DNA of 64,000 nt from Afipia sp. P52-10. GTDB lineage: Bacteria > Pseudomonadota > Alphaproteobacteria > Rhizobiales > Xanthobacteraceae. Location of the stretch: the NCBI RefSeq assembly GCF_000516555.1, contig NZ_AZSJ01000007.1:1125099-1189098 (forward strand), in the 5' to 3' direction. The notes below the pieces were generated by a model that saw nothing but the letters and a program-made list of their open reading frames with translations, had not been told where the DNA came from and did not search any database. Position 1 is the stretch's first letter. Every line of letters begins with the position of its first letter. The position numbers were made by a program, and so were the translations under genes. Below are positions 8,370 to 16,807 of this stretch, one piece after another.

Positions 8370-9083
8370 TCAGGCGCGGCACATCAGCTTGAGCGTGACC
8401 GCGAAGCGGATGCTGCGCCGGCCGGTGAAAGCGGTGGCGATTGCCTCCGCACCATCGGCGTTGCACGATCCGGACAATCCCATACCGACCTCCTGACCGC
8501 CGAACAGCGAGAGCGCGGGATCGGCCGGCGTGTGCTCCTGGCTGACGATTTCACCTTTCCAGCGCCCCTCGGACGACGAGTATGAGCCCAGGTAGTAGAA
8601 AAACGCGTCGCCGCCGAGAATGCAGCCGTCCACCATCACCATGACGCCGGTGTTGCCACCGGCCACGCCGTCGAGCGCATGGATGTGGATCGCATAGAGC
8701 CCATTGGCGAGCCCGCCTTCGCCGACCGTGCCGGCCAGCGGGCTTTCCTCCTCGCGCAGCGGTCGCATCACCGCATTGAAGACGCCGGGCGCCTGCGGCG
8801 AAGAGCCCTCGAACTGGAAGGCATCATCCCGCGCGTGACCGCGCACGGCGATTGATGCCACATCGGAACCGAGCATCGCTCGGTAGTTCGGATCGTCATG
8901 ATGACGCTGGGTTGAAATCTCTGCGACAATTTCGCCATCCACCTCGCGGTAGGTGCCGATATGCGCGAACGCGGAGTTGCCACCGAACATCCGTCCGCCG
9001 CGCGCGTACATCACGCTGCGCCCCGTCGCGTCACCGAACCGATATTCGACCTTGTAAAGTCCGCCAAGCCGCACGCCCGCCAT
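8370..9083 (-). CDS. Protein with two GrlR-like beta-barrel repeats
   Basis: A 237-residue protein in which two halves resemble each other and the GrlR family. Each starts with GLY followed by alternating strands, then GG(N/D)xxFxxxG(T/S)Y, then a strand reading EIVAEISTQRH or GEIVSQEHT. GrlR in enteropathogens is a single-domain negative regulator of type III secretion that binds GrlA. A fused pair in a free-living alphaproteobacterium with no secretion system nearby suggests another role. The ATG at 9083 is chosen; a TTG at 9113 would add 10 residues. Family assignment is from remembered sequence pattern only. Confidence 0.62.
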   Translation of the reverse strand: MAGVRLGGLYKVEYRFGDATGRSVMYARGGRMFGGNSAFAHIGTYREVDGEIVAEISTQRHHDDPNYRAMLGSDVASIAVRGHARDDAFQFEGSSPQAPGVFNAVMRPLREEESPLAGTVGEGGLANGLYAIHIHALDGVAGGNTGVMVMVDGCILGGDAFFYYLGSYSSSEGRWKGEIVSQEHTPADPALSLFGGQEVGMGLSGSCNADGAEAIATAFTGRRSIRFAVTLKLMCRA

Positions 9084-9335
9084 CCCACGATGCCACTGCG
9101 ACACATCGCCCAATGCGAACCCGTGATAGGGGCAGCTGGGCTAACCCCTTGAGCTGCAAGCCGCTCCGGAACCGTAGCACGGATATATCGCAGCTTGCGG
9201 CCGTCATCCGCCTGGGCCCGGCAGGAATCATCATCAATTCGTGAACCTCCAGGCCCCCTTGCGTGACTCACATCACGATAGGTGCGGCCATCCAGCCCTA
9301 AAAGCCGCGGAGCAGTCGTTTTGAAGGTCTGGAAT

Positions 9336-9569
9336 ATGCAAGAATCGAAATCGCCTCTTCAGCTCCGCTCCGGAGATCGCGTCCGTCTCAATCAGCTCGG
9401 CAAGGAACGAAGCCCGAAGATCGCAGTGGAGACAGGCGTCATCGTCGGACGCACCCGCGGCTCCGGTTTCTATGTTCTGCTCGACGGAAACGCGACGCCA
9501 AGCCTGTTTCACCACACCTACATCGATCGTGACGAGGACGTACCGAGCCCGAGCGTCACCTCATCATAG
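9336..9569 (+). CDS. Small conserved-type hypothetical protein
   Basis: A 77-residue soluble protein from the ATG at 9336; a GTG at 9282 would add 18 residues with no better context. It has a short beta-rich core (LRSGDRVRLNQLGKER, then GVIVGRTRGSGFYVLLDG) that looks like a small SH3- or KOW-like barrel and ends in an acidic, serine-rich tail. I do not recognise a named family. It stands alone between the convergent GrlR-like gene and the dispersed repeat. Confidence 0.6.
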   Translation: MQESKSPLQLRSGDRVRLNQLGKERSPKIAVETGVIVGRTRGSGFYVLLDGNATPSLFHHTYIDRDEDVPSPSVTSS

Positions 9570-9589
9570 AGGCCGGCTACGCATGAGAA

Positions 9590-9686
9590 GTGATCCGGAA
9601 AAGTGTGAAGCGGTTTTCCGAAAGGATCATGCTCAAACTGAGATGAAGCGCGAGGACGATTCGTCCAAATCTCATCGCGCTTTAGG
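9590..9686. repeat. Dispersed intergenic repeat, copy A
   Basis: This intergenic block is an inverted, diverged copy of 36441-36538. Shared parts include TGATCCGGAAAAGTGTG, then AGCGGTTTTCCGAA, GGATCAT and a terminal AATCTCATCGCGCTTTA. Internally it can fold, because an AGCGCGAGGA arm faces a TCATCGCGCT arm. Sequences of this type recur in intergenic regions of Rhizobiales genomes as I remember them; there is no coding capacity. Confidence 0.75.
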
Positions 9687-9744
9687 ACCTCGTTAGATGG
9701 TATCGAATAGACATCAAGACTAGCCCTCGCTCGGCCTGCCCTGG

Positions 9745-10071
9745 ATGTTCAAGATGCCCCCTGCCGATCGGCGTAAAGCCCCGCGCGTTGACTTCTCGCA
9801 CGACCTGCCGGCCCGTATGATCGCGATCGACGGCACCTGGCACCATGCGTGTTGGATTTCCGACATCTCGGAAAGCGGGGCCAAGCTGCAGATCGACGGA
9901 TCGATCGCCATGCCGCGTTCGACGGAATTCTTCCTGCTACTGTCGGGCACCGGAACAGCGCATCGACGCTGTGAACTTGCCTGGATCAATGGCGACCAAC
10001 TCGGCGTCAAATTCGTGCGGCATCCGGCCAAGCGCACGGTCGCAAGAACCGCCAGCCGCCCGCGGGGCTAA
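9745..10071 (+). CDS. PilZ domain protein
   Basis: A 108-residue single PilZ domain. The cyclic-di-GMP contact motif RRxxR is seen as DRRKAPRV near the N-terminus (about residues 8-15), and the second motif is (S/D)xSxxG as SDISESGAKL (about 39-48). PilZ proteins bind cyclic di-GMP and relay it to motility, envelope or polysaccharide machinery. Met1 (9745) and Met4 (9754) are both possible. It stands alone between the dispersed repeat and the end of the efflux operon; a GGDEF-EAL protein at 36.6-39 kb could supply or remove the ligand. Confidence 0.85.
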   Translation: MFKMPPADRRKAPRVDFSHDLPARMIAIDGTWHHACWISDISESGAKLQIDGSIAMPRSTEFFLLLSGTGTAHRRCELAWINGDQLGVKFVRHPAKRTVARTASRPRG

Positions 10072-10110
10072 CCCACAAGCGGCTGGATATGGCTTCCAGC
10101 GACTGTCCCG

Positions 10111-13100
10111 CTATGACACCGCAGCCGGCGCCTCGGCGGCCGATTCAACAGGCTTCTCCGGCGGCTGCTTGATGCGGAACCAGGCCACATACAGCGCCGG
10201 CAGGAACACGAGCGTCAGCAACGTGCCCGCGATGATACCGCCCATCATCGCATAGGCCATCGGCCCCCAGAACACCTCGCGCGCGATCGGGATCAGCGCC
10301 AGGCTCGCCGCAGCCGCCGTCAGCATGATCGGCCGCATGCGGTGTTCTGTCGCTTCGATCACGGCGTGCCACGGATCATGCCCCTCACGCCGCAGTTCCT
10401 CGATCTGGACGATCAGAATGACCGAGTTGCGGATCAGGATGCCGATCAGGGCCAGCACGCCCAGGATCGCGACGAAGCCGAGCGGCGCGCGACTCGGCAG
10501 CAGCGCGGCCACCACGCCGATCAGCCCGAGCGGGGCCACCGCCACCACCAGGAACAGACGCTGGAAGCTCTGCAGCTGGATCATCAGCAGCGTCGCCATC
10601 ACGAACAGCATGACCGGCACGATCGCCGCGATCGGCCCTTGCCCCTTGGCACTTTCCTCGACGGCGCCTGCCGTCTGCACCTGATAGCCTTCCGGCAGTT
10701 GCGCGATGAACGCGTTCACGGCGGGCGCAAGCTGGTTGACCACCGTTGCCGGTTGCAGGTCGCTGATGAGGCCGGCCTTGATGGTGATGGTCGGCTGCCG
10801 GCTGCGCCGCCACACCACCGGCTGCTCGATCTGATACGCGAACGTCGCGACCGCGGCGAGCGGCACCGCCTGCCCGCCCTTGGCCGGAAGCTGCAGGTTC
10901 TGGAAGGTTTCAAGCGAGTTGCGTTCGGCGGCGCGCGCGCGGCCCACCACGTCGACGAGATAGATGCTGTCGCGGACTTGGGTGATCGCCGATCCGCCGA
11001 CGACACCATTCAACGACGATGCAATGTCTTCGGAGCTGACGCCGAGCTGGCGCGCCTTGTCCTGCAGCACATCCACCTTGACGACGCGCGCGGGCTCGTT
11101 CCAGTCATAAACGACGCCGCCGACATTGGGATTCTTGCCGACGATGCTGGCGAGCGATTGCGCATAGTCGCGCACCTTTTGGATCTGCGGCCCGCTGAGA
11201 CGATACTGGATCGGCCGTCCGACCGGCGGACCAAGGTCCATCGCCTTGACGAACGCGTCGATGCCGACGAAGTCACGCTGAATGATCGCATTCAGCTTGG
11301 CCCGAACCCGCTCGCGCGCTTCCAGGCTCTTGGTCACGATGATGACCTGGCCGAAATTCGGACTGGCGGGCTGCACGTCGAACGACAGCACGAAGCGGAC
11401 CGCGCCCTGCCCGACATAGGACGACCAGCGCTCGATGTCGTCATCGCCCTGCAGGTGGGTCTCGAACCGGTCCATCAGCGTCTTGGTCTCGGCGATCGAC
11501 GCGCTTTGCGGCAGCGTCCAGTCGACGATCAGCTCAGGCCGATCGGACGCCGGGAAAAACTGCTGTTGGACGAACCCCATGCCGACCACCGACAGCAGGA
11601 AAAGGGCCGCCGTTGCGCCGATGGTGAGCCAGCGATGGCTGACCGCCCAGAGCAGCAGGCGCGAGAACGCGGCGGCGAAGCGGCCCGGCCTCTCGTCATG
11701 CTTCTTCATCGTCTCGGGCAGAACCGTAACACCGAGCAATGGCGTGAACAGCACAGCCACCACCCATGAGACAATCAGCGACACGGCGATCACGACGAAC
11801 AGCGTGAAGGTGAACTCACCCGCGGCGCTGCCGTTCAGACCGACCGGAATGAAGCTGGCGATCGTCACCAGCGTCCCGGTCAACATCGGAAACGCGGTAT
11901 GGGTGTAGACATAGGTCGCGGCCTTCCTCAGATTGTCGCCGACCTCGAGCCGCGCCACCATCATCTCCACGGCGATCATCGCGTCGTCCACCAACAGGCC
12001 GAGAGCGATGATCAGCGCGCCGAGTGAAATGCGCTGCAACGAGATGCCGAGATAGGCCATCGTCAGGAAGGTGATCGCCAGCACCAGCGGGATCGACAAA
12101 GCAACCACGAGACCGGCGCGCATGCCGAGACTGACGAACGAGACCGCGAGCACGATCACCACCGCCTCGAACAGCGCGCGGGTGAAGCCGCCGACCGCCT
12201 CCTCCACCACCACCGGCTGATCGGAGACCAGATGCACACCGACACCGATCGGCAGCTCGCTTTCGATGATCCGCATCTTCGCCTTTAGCGCCTCGCCGAA
12301 CTCGAGCAGGTTCGCGTTCGGCTTCATGCCGATCGCGAGCCCGATCGCCGGCTGCCCCTTGAAGCGGAACAAGGAGGATGGCGGATCGGTGTAGCCACGG
12401 GTGACCGTCGCCACGTCGCTGAGACGGAAGAAGCGGTCATTGATGCGGAAGTTGACTGCCCGCAGGCTCTCCTCGGAAGCAAACTGCCCGCCGACCCGCA
12501 GCGCCACCCGTTCCGGCCCCGCCTGAATCACGCCGGACGGCGTGATCGCGTTCTGCGACTGCAGCGTGCGGATGATCGCCTGCTGATCGACGCCGAGTGC
12601 TGCGATCTGCCGGGTCGAGAACTCCAGATAGATCACCTCGTCGCGCACGCCGATCAGGTCGACCTTGCCGACATTCGGCACAGTGAGCACCTGTGCCCGC
12701 ACGTTCTCGACGTAGTCCCGAAGCTGGCGCGGACTCAGCCCGTCGGCGGTGAAGGCGTAGACGTTGCCGAACACATCGCCGAACCGATCGTTGAAGACGG
12801 GGCCGACGATGCCTTGCGGGAAGTCGCCACGGATGTCGCCGATCATGTTGCGGACGCGCAGCCAGGTCGGCGTCACATCGCTGGCCTTGGTCGTATCCTT
12901 CAGGTTGACGAAGATCGTGGTCTGGCCCGGCGTCGTCATGCTCCTGGTGAAATCGAGCGACTCCAGTTCCTCGAGCTTCTTCTCGATCCGATCGGTGATC
13001 TGGCTGATCGTGTCTTCAACCGAGGCACCCGGCCATTTGGCCTGGATCACCATCGTCTTGATGGTGAAGTTCGGGTCCTCCTCGCGGCCGAGATGGATAT

Positions 13101-13194
13101 AGGAGAAGATGCCAGCGAGCGTCGCCGCGATCATGAAATACCAGACCAGCGAGCGGTGGCTGAGCGCCCAGTCCGAGAGATTGAAGCCCTTCAC
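10111..13194 (-). CDS. RND-family efflux transporter permease
   Basis: A 1027-residue inner-membrane proton-driven pump of the resistance-nodulation-division superfamily. It shows the expected 1+5 and 1+5 transmembrane pattern with two large periplasmic loops. The proton-relay Asp pair is in GLLVDDAMIAVE of TM4. The N-terminal KWPGAS and the DxxxF loop match the hydrophobe/amphiphile branch rather than heavy-metal CusA, since a Met-rich metal path is not evident. The start is GTG at 13194, overlapping the stop of the preceding adaptor by 4 bp. No outer-membrane channel gene is adjacent, so it must borrow a TolC-like protein encoded elsewhere. Confidence 0.95.
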   Translation of the reverse strand: MKGFNLSDWALSHRSLVWYFMIAATLAGIFSYIHLGREEDPNFTIKTMVIQAKWPGASVEDTISQITDRIEKKLEELESLDFTRSMTTPGQTTIFVNLKDTTKASDVTPTWLRVRNMIGDIRGDFPQGIVGPVFNDRFGDVFGNVYAFTADGLSPRQLRDYVENVRAQVLTVPNVGKVDLIGVRDEVIYLEFSTRQIAALGVDQQAIIRTLQSQNAITPSGVIQAGPERVALRVGGQFASEESLRAVNFRINDRFFRLSDVATVTRGYTDPPSSLFRFKGQPAIGLAIGMKPNANLLEFGEALKAKMRIIESELPIGVGVHLVSDQPVVVEEAVGGFTRALFEAVVIVLAVSFVSLGMRAGLVVALSIPLVLAITFLTMAYLGISLQRISLGALIIALGLLVDDAMIAVEMMVARLEVGDNLRKAATYVYTHTAFPMLTGTLVTIASFIPVGLNGSAAGEFTFTLFVVIAVSLIVSWVVAVLFTPLLGVTVLPETMKKHDERPGRFAAAFSRLLLWAVSHRWLTIGATAALFLLSVVGMGFVQQQFFPASDRPELIVDWTLPQSASIAETKTLMDRFETHLQGDDDIERWSSYVGQGAVRFVLSFDVQPASPNFGQVIIVTKSLEARERVRAKLNAIIQRDFVGIDAFVKAMDLGPPVGRPIQYRLSGPQIQKVRDYAQSLASIVGKNPNVGGVVYDWNEPARVVKVDVLQDKARQLGVSSEDIASSLNGVVGGSAITQVRDSIYLVDVVGRARAAERNSLETFQNLQLPAKGGQAVPLAAVATFAYQIEQPVVWRRSRQPTITIKAGLISDLQPATVVNQLAPAVNAFIAQLPEGYQVQTAGAVEESAKGQGPIAAIVPVMLFVMATLLMIQLQSFQRLFLVVAVAPLGLIGVVAALLPSRAPLGFVAILGVLALIGILIRNSVILIVQIEELRREGHDPWHAVIEATEHRMRPIMLTAAAASLALIPIAREVFWGPMAYAMMGGIIAGTLLTLVFLPALYVAWFRIKQPPEKPVESAAEAPAAVS

Positions 13195-14324
13195 GGATTT
13201 GCCTCTTGCGCAAGTTTCACGGTCTGCCCCGGCTTAAGACTGTGGACGCCGGCAATCACCACTCGCACCCCCGCCGCCAGTCCATCGACGACCTGGAAAT
13301 CCTGATCGTTGCGCTCGGCAACTTTGATCTCTTGCAGGCTGACCGTCTTGCTGGCGGGATCCACGGTCCAAACCATGGTCTTGCCGTCGCGCTCCAGCAG
13401 CGCCGAGGCCGGCAACTGGATCGCCGGCTTCGACGACGTGGTCAGGTAGGCGGTAATGGTCGTGCCGAGACGGAAGTTCTCCGGCGGCTTGTCGAGCGTG
13501 ATCTTGACGCGCCGGGTCCGCGTGGTGGCGTCGGCCTGCGGCGCGACCTCGCGCACCTTGCCGTCGATCATCAGCGTGGGATCGACCTGCAGCGCAACCT
13601 CGAAGCGCGCGCCAGGCGCAAGCGTGTTGGCGATGTCTTCAGGCACGTCCACCACCGCCTCGCGAATATCGGGGCGCGCCACGGTGATCACCGCCTGCCC
13701 CGGCGAAACCACCTGCCCCACCTCCGCATCCACCGACGTCACGATGCCGTCGAAGTCGGTGCGCAGCTTGCTATAGCCGAGTTGCTCCTGCGCTTTGGCC
13801 AGGTTGGCTTCCGCCTGCGAGACCATCGCCGTTGCCGTCTGCTGCGCCTGTTGCGCGCTTTCGAACTCGGCCCGCGTCGCCGTGTTCTGCTGCAGCAGGA
13901 TCTGCTGGCGGCCGAGAACGCCGGAGGCATTGACCAGACGCGCCTGCGCGTTGGCGACGTCGGCTTGCGCGGTGCGCACACCCAATTCCAGTGCGACCGC
14001 GTCGATCGCGGCGAGCTGCTGGTCCTTCTTGACCATATCGCCGACATTGACGTCGCGGGCGATCACGCGGCCGAGCACACGGAAGCCGAATCCGACCTTG
14101 TATTGCGGCTCGACCGTTCCGGCAAAACCGAGCGTACGCTCGCTCTGCGGCGCCACCACCATCGACAGCACGGGGCGCACGGGCGGCGGCGGCTCCTTCT
14201 CCTTGCAGGCGGTGAGCGCGCATGCGATCGCAGCCGATGTCAGAAGAGCGGTGGAGGCTCTCATGGCTTGGGCTTTGAGGGCTTGTGCTTTGAAGGCTTG
14301 GGCTTTGAAGGCTTGGGCTCTCAT
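13191..14324 (-). CDS. RND efflux membrane-fusion (adaptor) lipoprotein, second adaptor
   Basis: A periplasmic adaptor linking the RND pump to an outer-membrane channel. Order: lipoprotein signal with lipobox LTAC, beta-barrel and lipoyl halves (GRVIARDVNVGDMVKK; FDGIVTSVDAEVGQVVSPGQ) around an alpha-hairpin, then a C-terminal barrel. Two starts compete. ATG 14324 overlaps the previous gene's stop (ATGA) and reads through a 15-bp repeat array, adding AFKAQ-type pentapeptides. ATG 14264 gives a normal lipoprotein signal (MRASTALLTSAAIACALTAC). A 20-residue charged extension before a lipoprotein signal is odd, so 14264 may be functional; I report the coupled start. Confidence 0.9.
   Translation of the reverse strand: MRAQAFKAQAFKAQALKAQAMRASTALLTSAAIACALTACKEKEPPPPVRPVLSMVVAPQSERTLGFAGTVEPQYKVGFGFRVLGRVIARDVNVGDMVKKDQQLAAIDAVALELGVRTAQADVANAQARLVNASGVLGRQQILLQQNTATRAEFESAQQAQQTATAMVSQAEANLAKAQEQLGYSKLRTDFDGIVTSVDAEVGQVVSPGQAVITVARPDIREAVVDVPEDIANTLAPGARFEVALQVDPTLMIDGKVREVAPQADATTRTRRVKITLDKPPENFRLGTTITAYLTTSSKPAIQLPASALLERDGKTMVWTVDPASKTVSLQEIKVAERNDQDFQVVDGLAAGVRVVIAGVHSLKPGQTVKLAQEANP
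14265..14324. repeat. 15-bp tandem repeat array over the adaptor start codon
   Basis: Four exact-length 15-bp units lie at 14265-14279, 14280-14294, 14295-14309 and 14310-14324. On the plus strand they read GGCTTGGGCTTTGAA with few changes; the last unit ends CTCTCAT, which is the ATG on the minus strand. The bases after the array repeat the same start context (GGCTCTCAT at 14256-14264), so the start codon itself is present at both ends, 60 bp apart. The array adds A-(F/L)-K-A-Q repeats in frame. Confidence 0.9.
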
Positions 14325-15409
14325 GGCTTGGCACTCCCAGCCAGCGCCACGATCTGGTCAGGCCGCAGCAGATAGGCGCCGCGAGTCACCACGATATCGC
14401 CAGGCTTGAGGCCGTCGCGGACGACGATGTGCTGAGTCTCGAACGCATCGACCGTGATCGGCTTCAGTGATGCCGCCTTGCTTTGCGGATCGACGACCCA
14501 CACCGCCGGACGGCCGTCGTGCGAGAACAGCGCGCTTGCCGGCAGCACGATGCGGCTGCGGGCCTTGAACTTGCCGGAGCCCACCACGGCCGCACCCAGC
14601 GCCATCGCCGGTGGCGGATCGTTGATCGTGACCTTGACCCGAATCGTCCCCATCTGCGGATCGATGGTCGGCGAAATCTCGCGGACGGTGCCGGACGCGC
14701 GCACGGACGGATCGCTCACCAGCGTCAGCTCGATCGTCGGATCACCCGGTTCGCGCGTCAGGATCAACTCGTTGATGTTGAAGACCGCATCGAGCGCCCC
14801 ATCCTGCGCCAGCGTGAAGATCGCCTGCGCGGCCTGCACGATCTGGCCGACTTCGGCGTTCCTGGCGGTGATGACGCCTGACGCGCTGGCGTGCAATTCA
14901 GTATAGCCGAGCTGGTCGCGCGCCGTCGCAAGCTGCGCATTGGCAGAGTCCATCGAGCCCTGCGCGGTCTTGAACACCTGCTCGGCTTGATCATAGTCGC
15001 GCCGGGTCGTATAACCACCTTCGAGCAGCGTTTTCTGTCGTTCGAAGGTTGCCGTTGCCTGTTTCAGGCTTGCCTGCGAGGCCTCGACGGACGCTTGGGC
15101 GGCATTGAGATTGGCGATCTGTTCCTGCGGATCGATCTTGGCCAGAAGATCCCCCGCCTTTACTCGGCTGCCGACATCGACCTTGCGCTCGATCAGCTTG
15201 CCGCTGACCCGAAACGACAGATCGTTCTGGATGCGGGCCTTGACCTCCCCGGTCAGTGATACCGTCGGCGAATAATCGCTGAGCGTGGCGACTTCGGTGA
15301 CGACACTCATCGGAGTCTGGGGCGGTGCGGCCTGATCCTGACATCCACCCAGCGCAAACGTCAGTGCGAGAGCAACGAATCCTGGCAGGCGCCACGGTTT
15401 TGGAAGCAT
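14321..15409 (-). CDS. RND efflux membrane-fusion (adaptor) lipoprotein, first adaptor
   Basis: A 362-residue adaptor from the ATG at 15409, chosen because it follows a GCAGGG site and starts a clean lipoprotein signal ending in lipobox LGGC. An ATG at 15439 would add 10 unlikely residues. The lipoyl motif (SGKLIERKVDVGSRVKAGD), the coiled-coil hairpin rich in Ala/Gln and the second lipoyl half (ASGVITARNAEVGQIV) are seen in order. It is the first gene of the operon adaptor-adaptor-pump, and it differs clearly from the second adaptor, so this is not a recent duplication. Two adaptors with one RND pump resembles TriAB-TriC of Pseudomonas. Confidence 0.92.
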   Translation of the reverse strand: MLPKPWRLPGFVALALTFALGGCQDQAAPPQTPMSVVTEVATLSDYSPTVSLTGEVKARIQNDLSFRVSGKLIERKVDVGSRVKAGDLLAKIDPQEQIANLNAAQASVEASQASLKQATATFERQKTLLEGGYTTRRDYDQAEQVFKTAQGSMDSANAQLATARDQLGYTELHASASGVITARNAEVGQIVQAAQAIFTLAQDGALDAVFNINELILTREPGDPTIELTLVSDPSVRASGTVREISPTIDPQMGTIRVKVTINDPPPAMALGAAVVGSGKFKARSRIVLPASALFSHDGRPAVWVVDPQSKAASLKPITVDAFETQHIVVRDGLKPGDIVVTRGAYLLRPDQIVALAGSAKP

Positions 15410-15626
15410 CGCCCTGCACCCCCTGCATTCAGCAATCATCTCAGCCTGACTCGACCGCTCTTAACAGAAATCCGGCACACAAGAAATCACGCGAGAACCG
15501 GCCCTCGGGCCGCTCCGCGACATGGTGGGACCTGCGCTTTCCGAAAAGATCATGCCGAAAACAAGAACTGAAGTTGGCAGCACCGAGGCACTACAACGGG
15601 CTGCATCACGATCGAAGGAGACCTCA

Positions 15627-16199
15627 ATGTTGGAAAATCACGATTCATTGGTTGTCATCACCGGTGGCCCCGGCTCAGGCAAAACCACGTTGATCGACGC
15701 GCTGGAGGCTGCCGGCTTCGCGCGCACGCATGAGGCCGGACGAGGCATCATCCAGGATCAGGTCGCCATCGGCGGTACGGCGCTGCCATGGAGCGATCGG
15801 GCCGCCTTTGCCGATTTGATGCTGAGCTGGGATATGCGGTCCTACCACATGGCCGCGCGGCAGGCTTCGCCGCAGGTTCCTGTGTTCTGCGACCGCGGCG
15901 TCCCCGACGTGCTCGGCTATTTGCGTCTGTGCGGCCTGGACGCGCCTGCCCATGTGCGGAAGGCGGCGGAGCTTTTCCGTTATCACCGGCGCGCGTTCAT
16001 CACCCCGCCCTGGCGCGAGATTTTCGCGCAGGACGACGAACGCCGGCAGGATTTCGCCGAAGCCGAGCGAACCTACGCCGCCTTGGCGCAAACCTACACC
16101 GACCTCGGCTACGATCTGATCGCGCTGCCGTTCGCCCCTGTTCCTGCGCGGCTGCAATTCGTGCTCGACCACGTTGCGGTCGCTCGGCCGGCGTCCTAA
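15627..16199 (+). CDS. AAA family ATPase/kinase-like protein (AAA_28 type)
   Basis: A 190-residue P-loop protein. Walker A is GGPGSGKTT near residues 13-21; the motif CDRGVPDVLGYL (about 90-101) is the Asp/Arg switch seen in AAA_28 and nucleoside-kinase-like proteins. A YRRAF/PPWREIF segment follows. Family members are predicted ATPases or small-molecule kinases; no substrate can be inferred. The ATG at 15627 has an excellent AAGGAG site 6 bp upstream; upstream in-frame sequence to 15522 is probably leader. It is divergent from the efflux operon. Confidence 0.83.
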   Translation: MLENHDSLVVITGGPGSGKTTLIDALEAAGFARTHEAGRGIIQDQVAIGGTALPWSDRAAFADLMLSWDMRSYHMAARQASPQVPVFCDRGVPDVLGYLRLCGLDAPAHVRKAAELFRYHRRAFITPPWREIFAQDDERRQDFAEAERTYAALAQTYTDLGYDLIALPFAPVPARLQFVLDHVAVARPAS

Positions 16200-16223
16200 T
16201 TTGACCTCACAGGAGTTGAACGA

Positions 16224-16264
16224 CGTATGAGCGCGCCGCCGCACGCTGCGGCAGACGTCATACG
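16224..16264. promoter_or_regulatory. Nested stem-loop upstream of the flavin reductase gene
   Basis: Between the ATPase and flavin reductase genes a hairpin can form with an outer stem CGTATGA/TCATACG (16224-16230 with 16258-16264) and an inner stem GCCGCA/TGCGGC (16238-16243 with 16247-16252). No T-run follows, so it is not a classic terminator. It could be a leader structure of the flavin reductase mRNA or an operator. Confidence 0.35.
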
Positions 16265-16285
16265 CTGACGCAGACAAGGATACGC

Positions 16286-16768
16286 ATGACCGACGCCATT
16301 GATGCGAAGACGTTCTGGCGGGCCTTGGGATCTCGCGCCATCGGGGTTGCGATCGTCACCGCCAAGGGCGCGAACGGTCCGGCCGGCTTCCTGGCGCTGT
16401 CCGCGACGCACCTCACCGCCGATCCTCCGACCATGCTGGTGTCGATCGGCCAGAAGACCTCCGCTCTCCCGGTCATTCTCGAGGCGAAGCATTTCGCGAT
16501 CAACTATATCGGGCGCGACCGCGAAGACCTGGCAAGGGAGTTCGGGGGTCAGGGAACACTGAAAGGCGCGGATCGTTTCGACGCCGGCGAATGGACCACG
16601 CTCGCAACCGGCGCGCCGGTGCTGAATAGCGCCGTTGGTGTGCTCGACTGCGAACTGGAAGAAACGATCGAACGCCACGCGACCATGATCGCGATCGGAA
16701 CGATCAAGGCGTTTACGCAGAACAGCACCATCCAGCCGTTGATCAGCTTCGCCGGCCGCTATCTATGA
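16286..16768 (+). CDS. Flavin reductase-like domain protein
   Basis: A 160-residue protein of the FMN-binding split-barrel flavin reductase family. The region TAKGANGPAGFLALSATHLTAD followed by PPTMLVSIG is the flavin-binding loop and strand. It ends with an ISFAGRYL-type C-terminus. Such proteins reduce FMN/FAD with NAD(P)H, often to feed two-component monooxygenases, or act as flavoprotein oxidoreductases. An AAGGA site precedes the ATG at 16286. No monooxygenase partner is adjacent; the Baeyer-Villiger enzyme in the window is a single-component type. Confidence 0.87.
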   Translation: MTDAIDAKTFWRALGSRAIGVAIVTAKGANGPAGFLALSATHLTADPPTMLVSIGQKTSALPVILEAKHFAINYIGRDREDLAREFGGQGTLKGADRFDAGEWTTLATGAPVLNSAVGVLDCELEETIERHATMIAIGTIKAFTQNSTIQPLISFAGRYL

Positions 16769-16807
16769 TCGACATCGCGTGGCGACGGGCGGAATAGGAC
16801 ACGGGCC

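Noticed and set aside
10342..11769. 475-codon plus-strand frame
   Set aside because: It is antisense to the RND pump gene; composition is His/Arg/Asp-rich as in shadow frames.
14265..14324. Repeat array considered as a CRISPR
   Set aside because: Units are 15 bp, directly adjacent, without spacers, and there are no cas genes.
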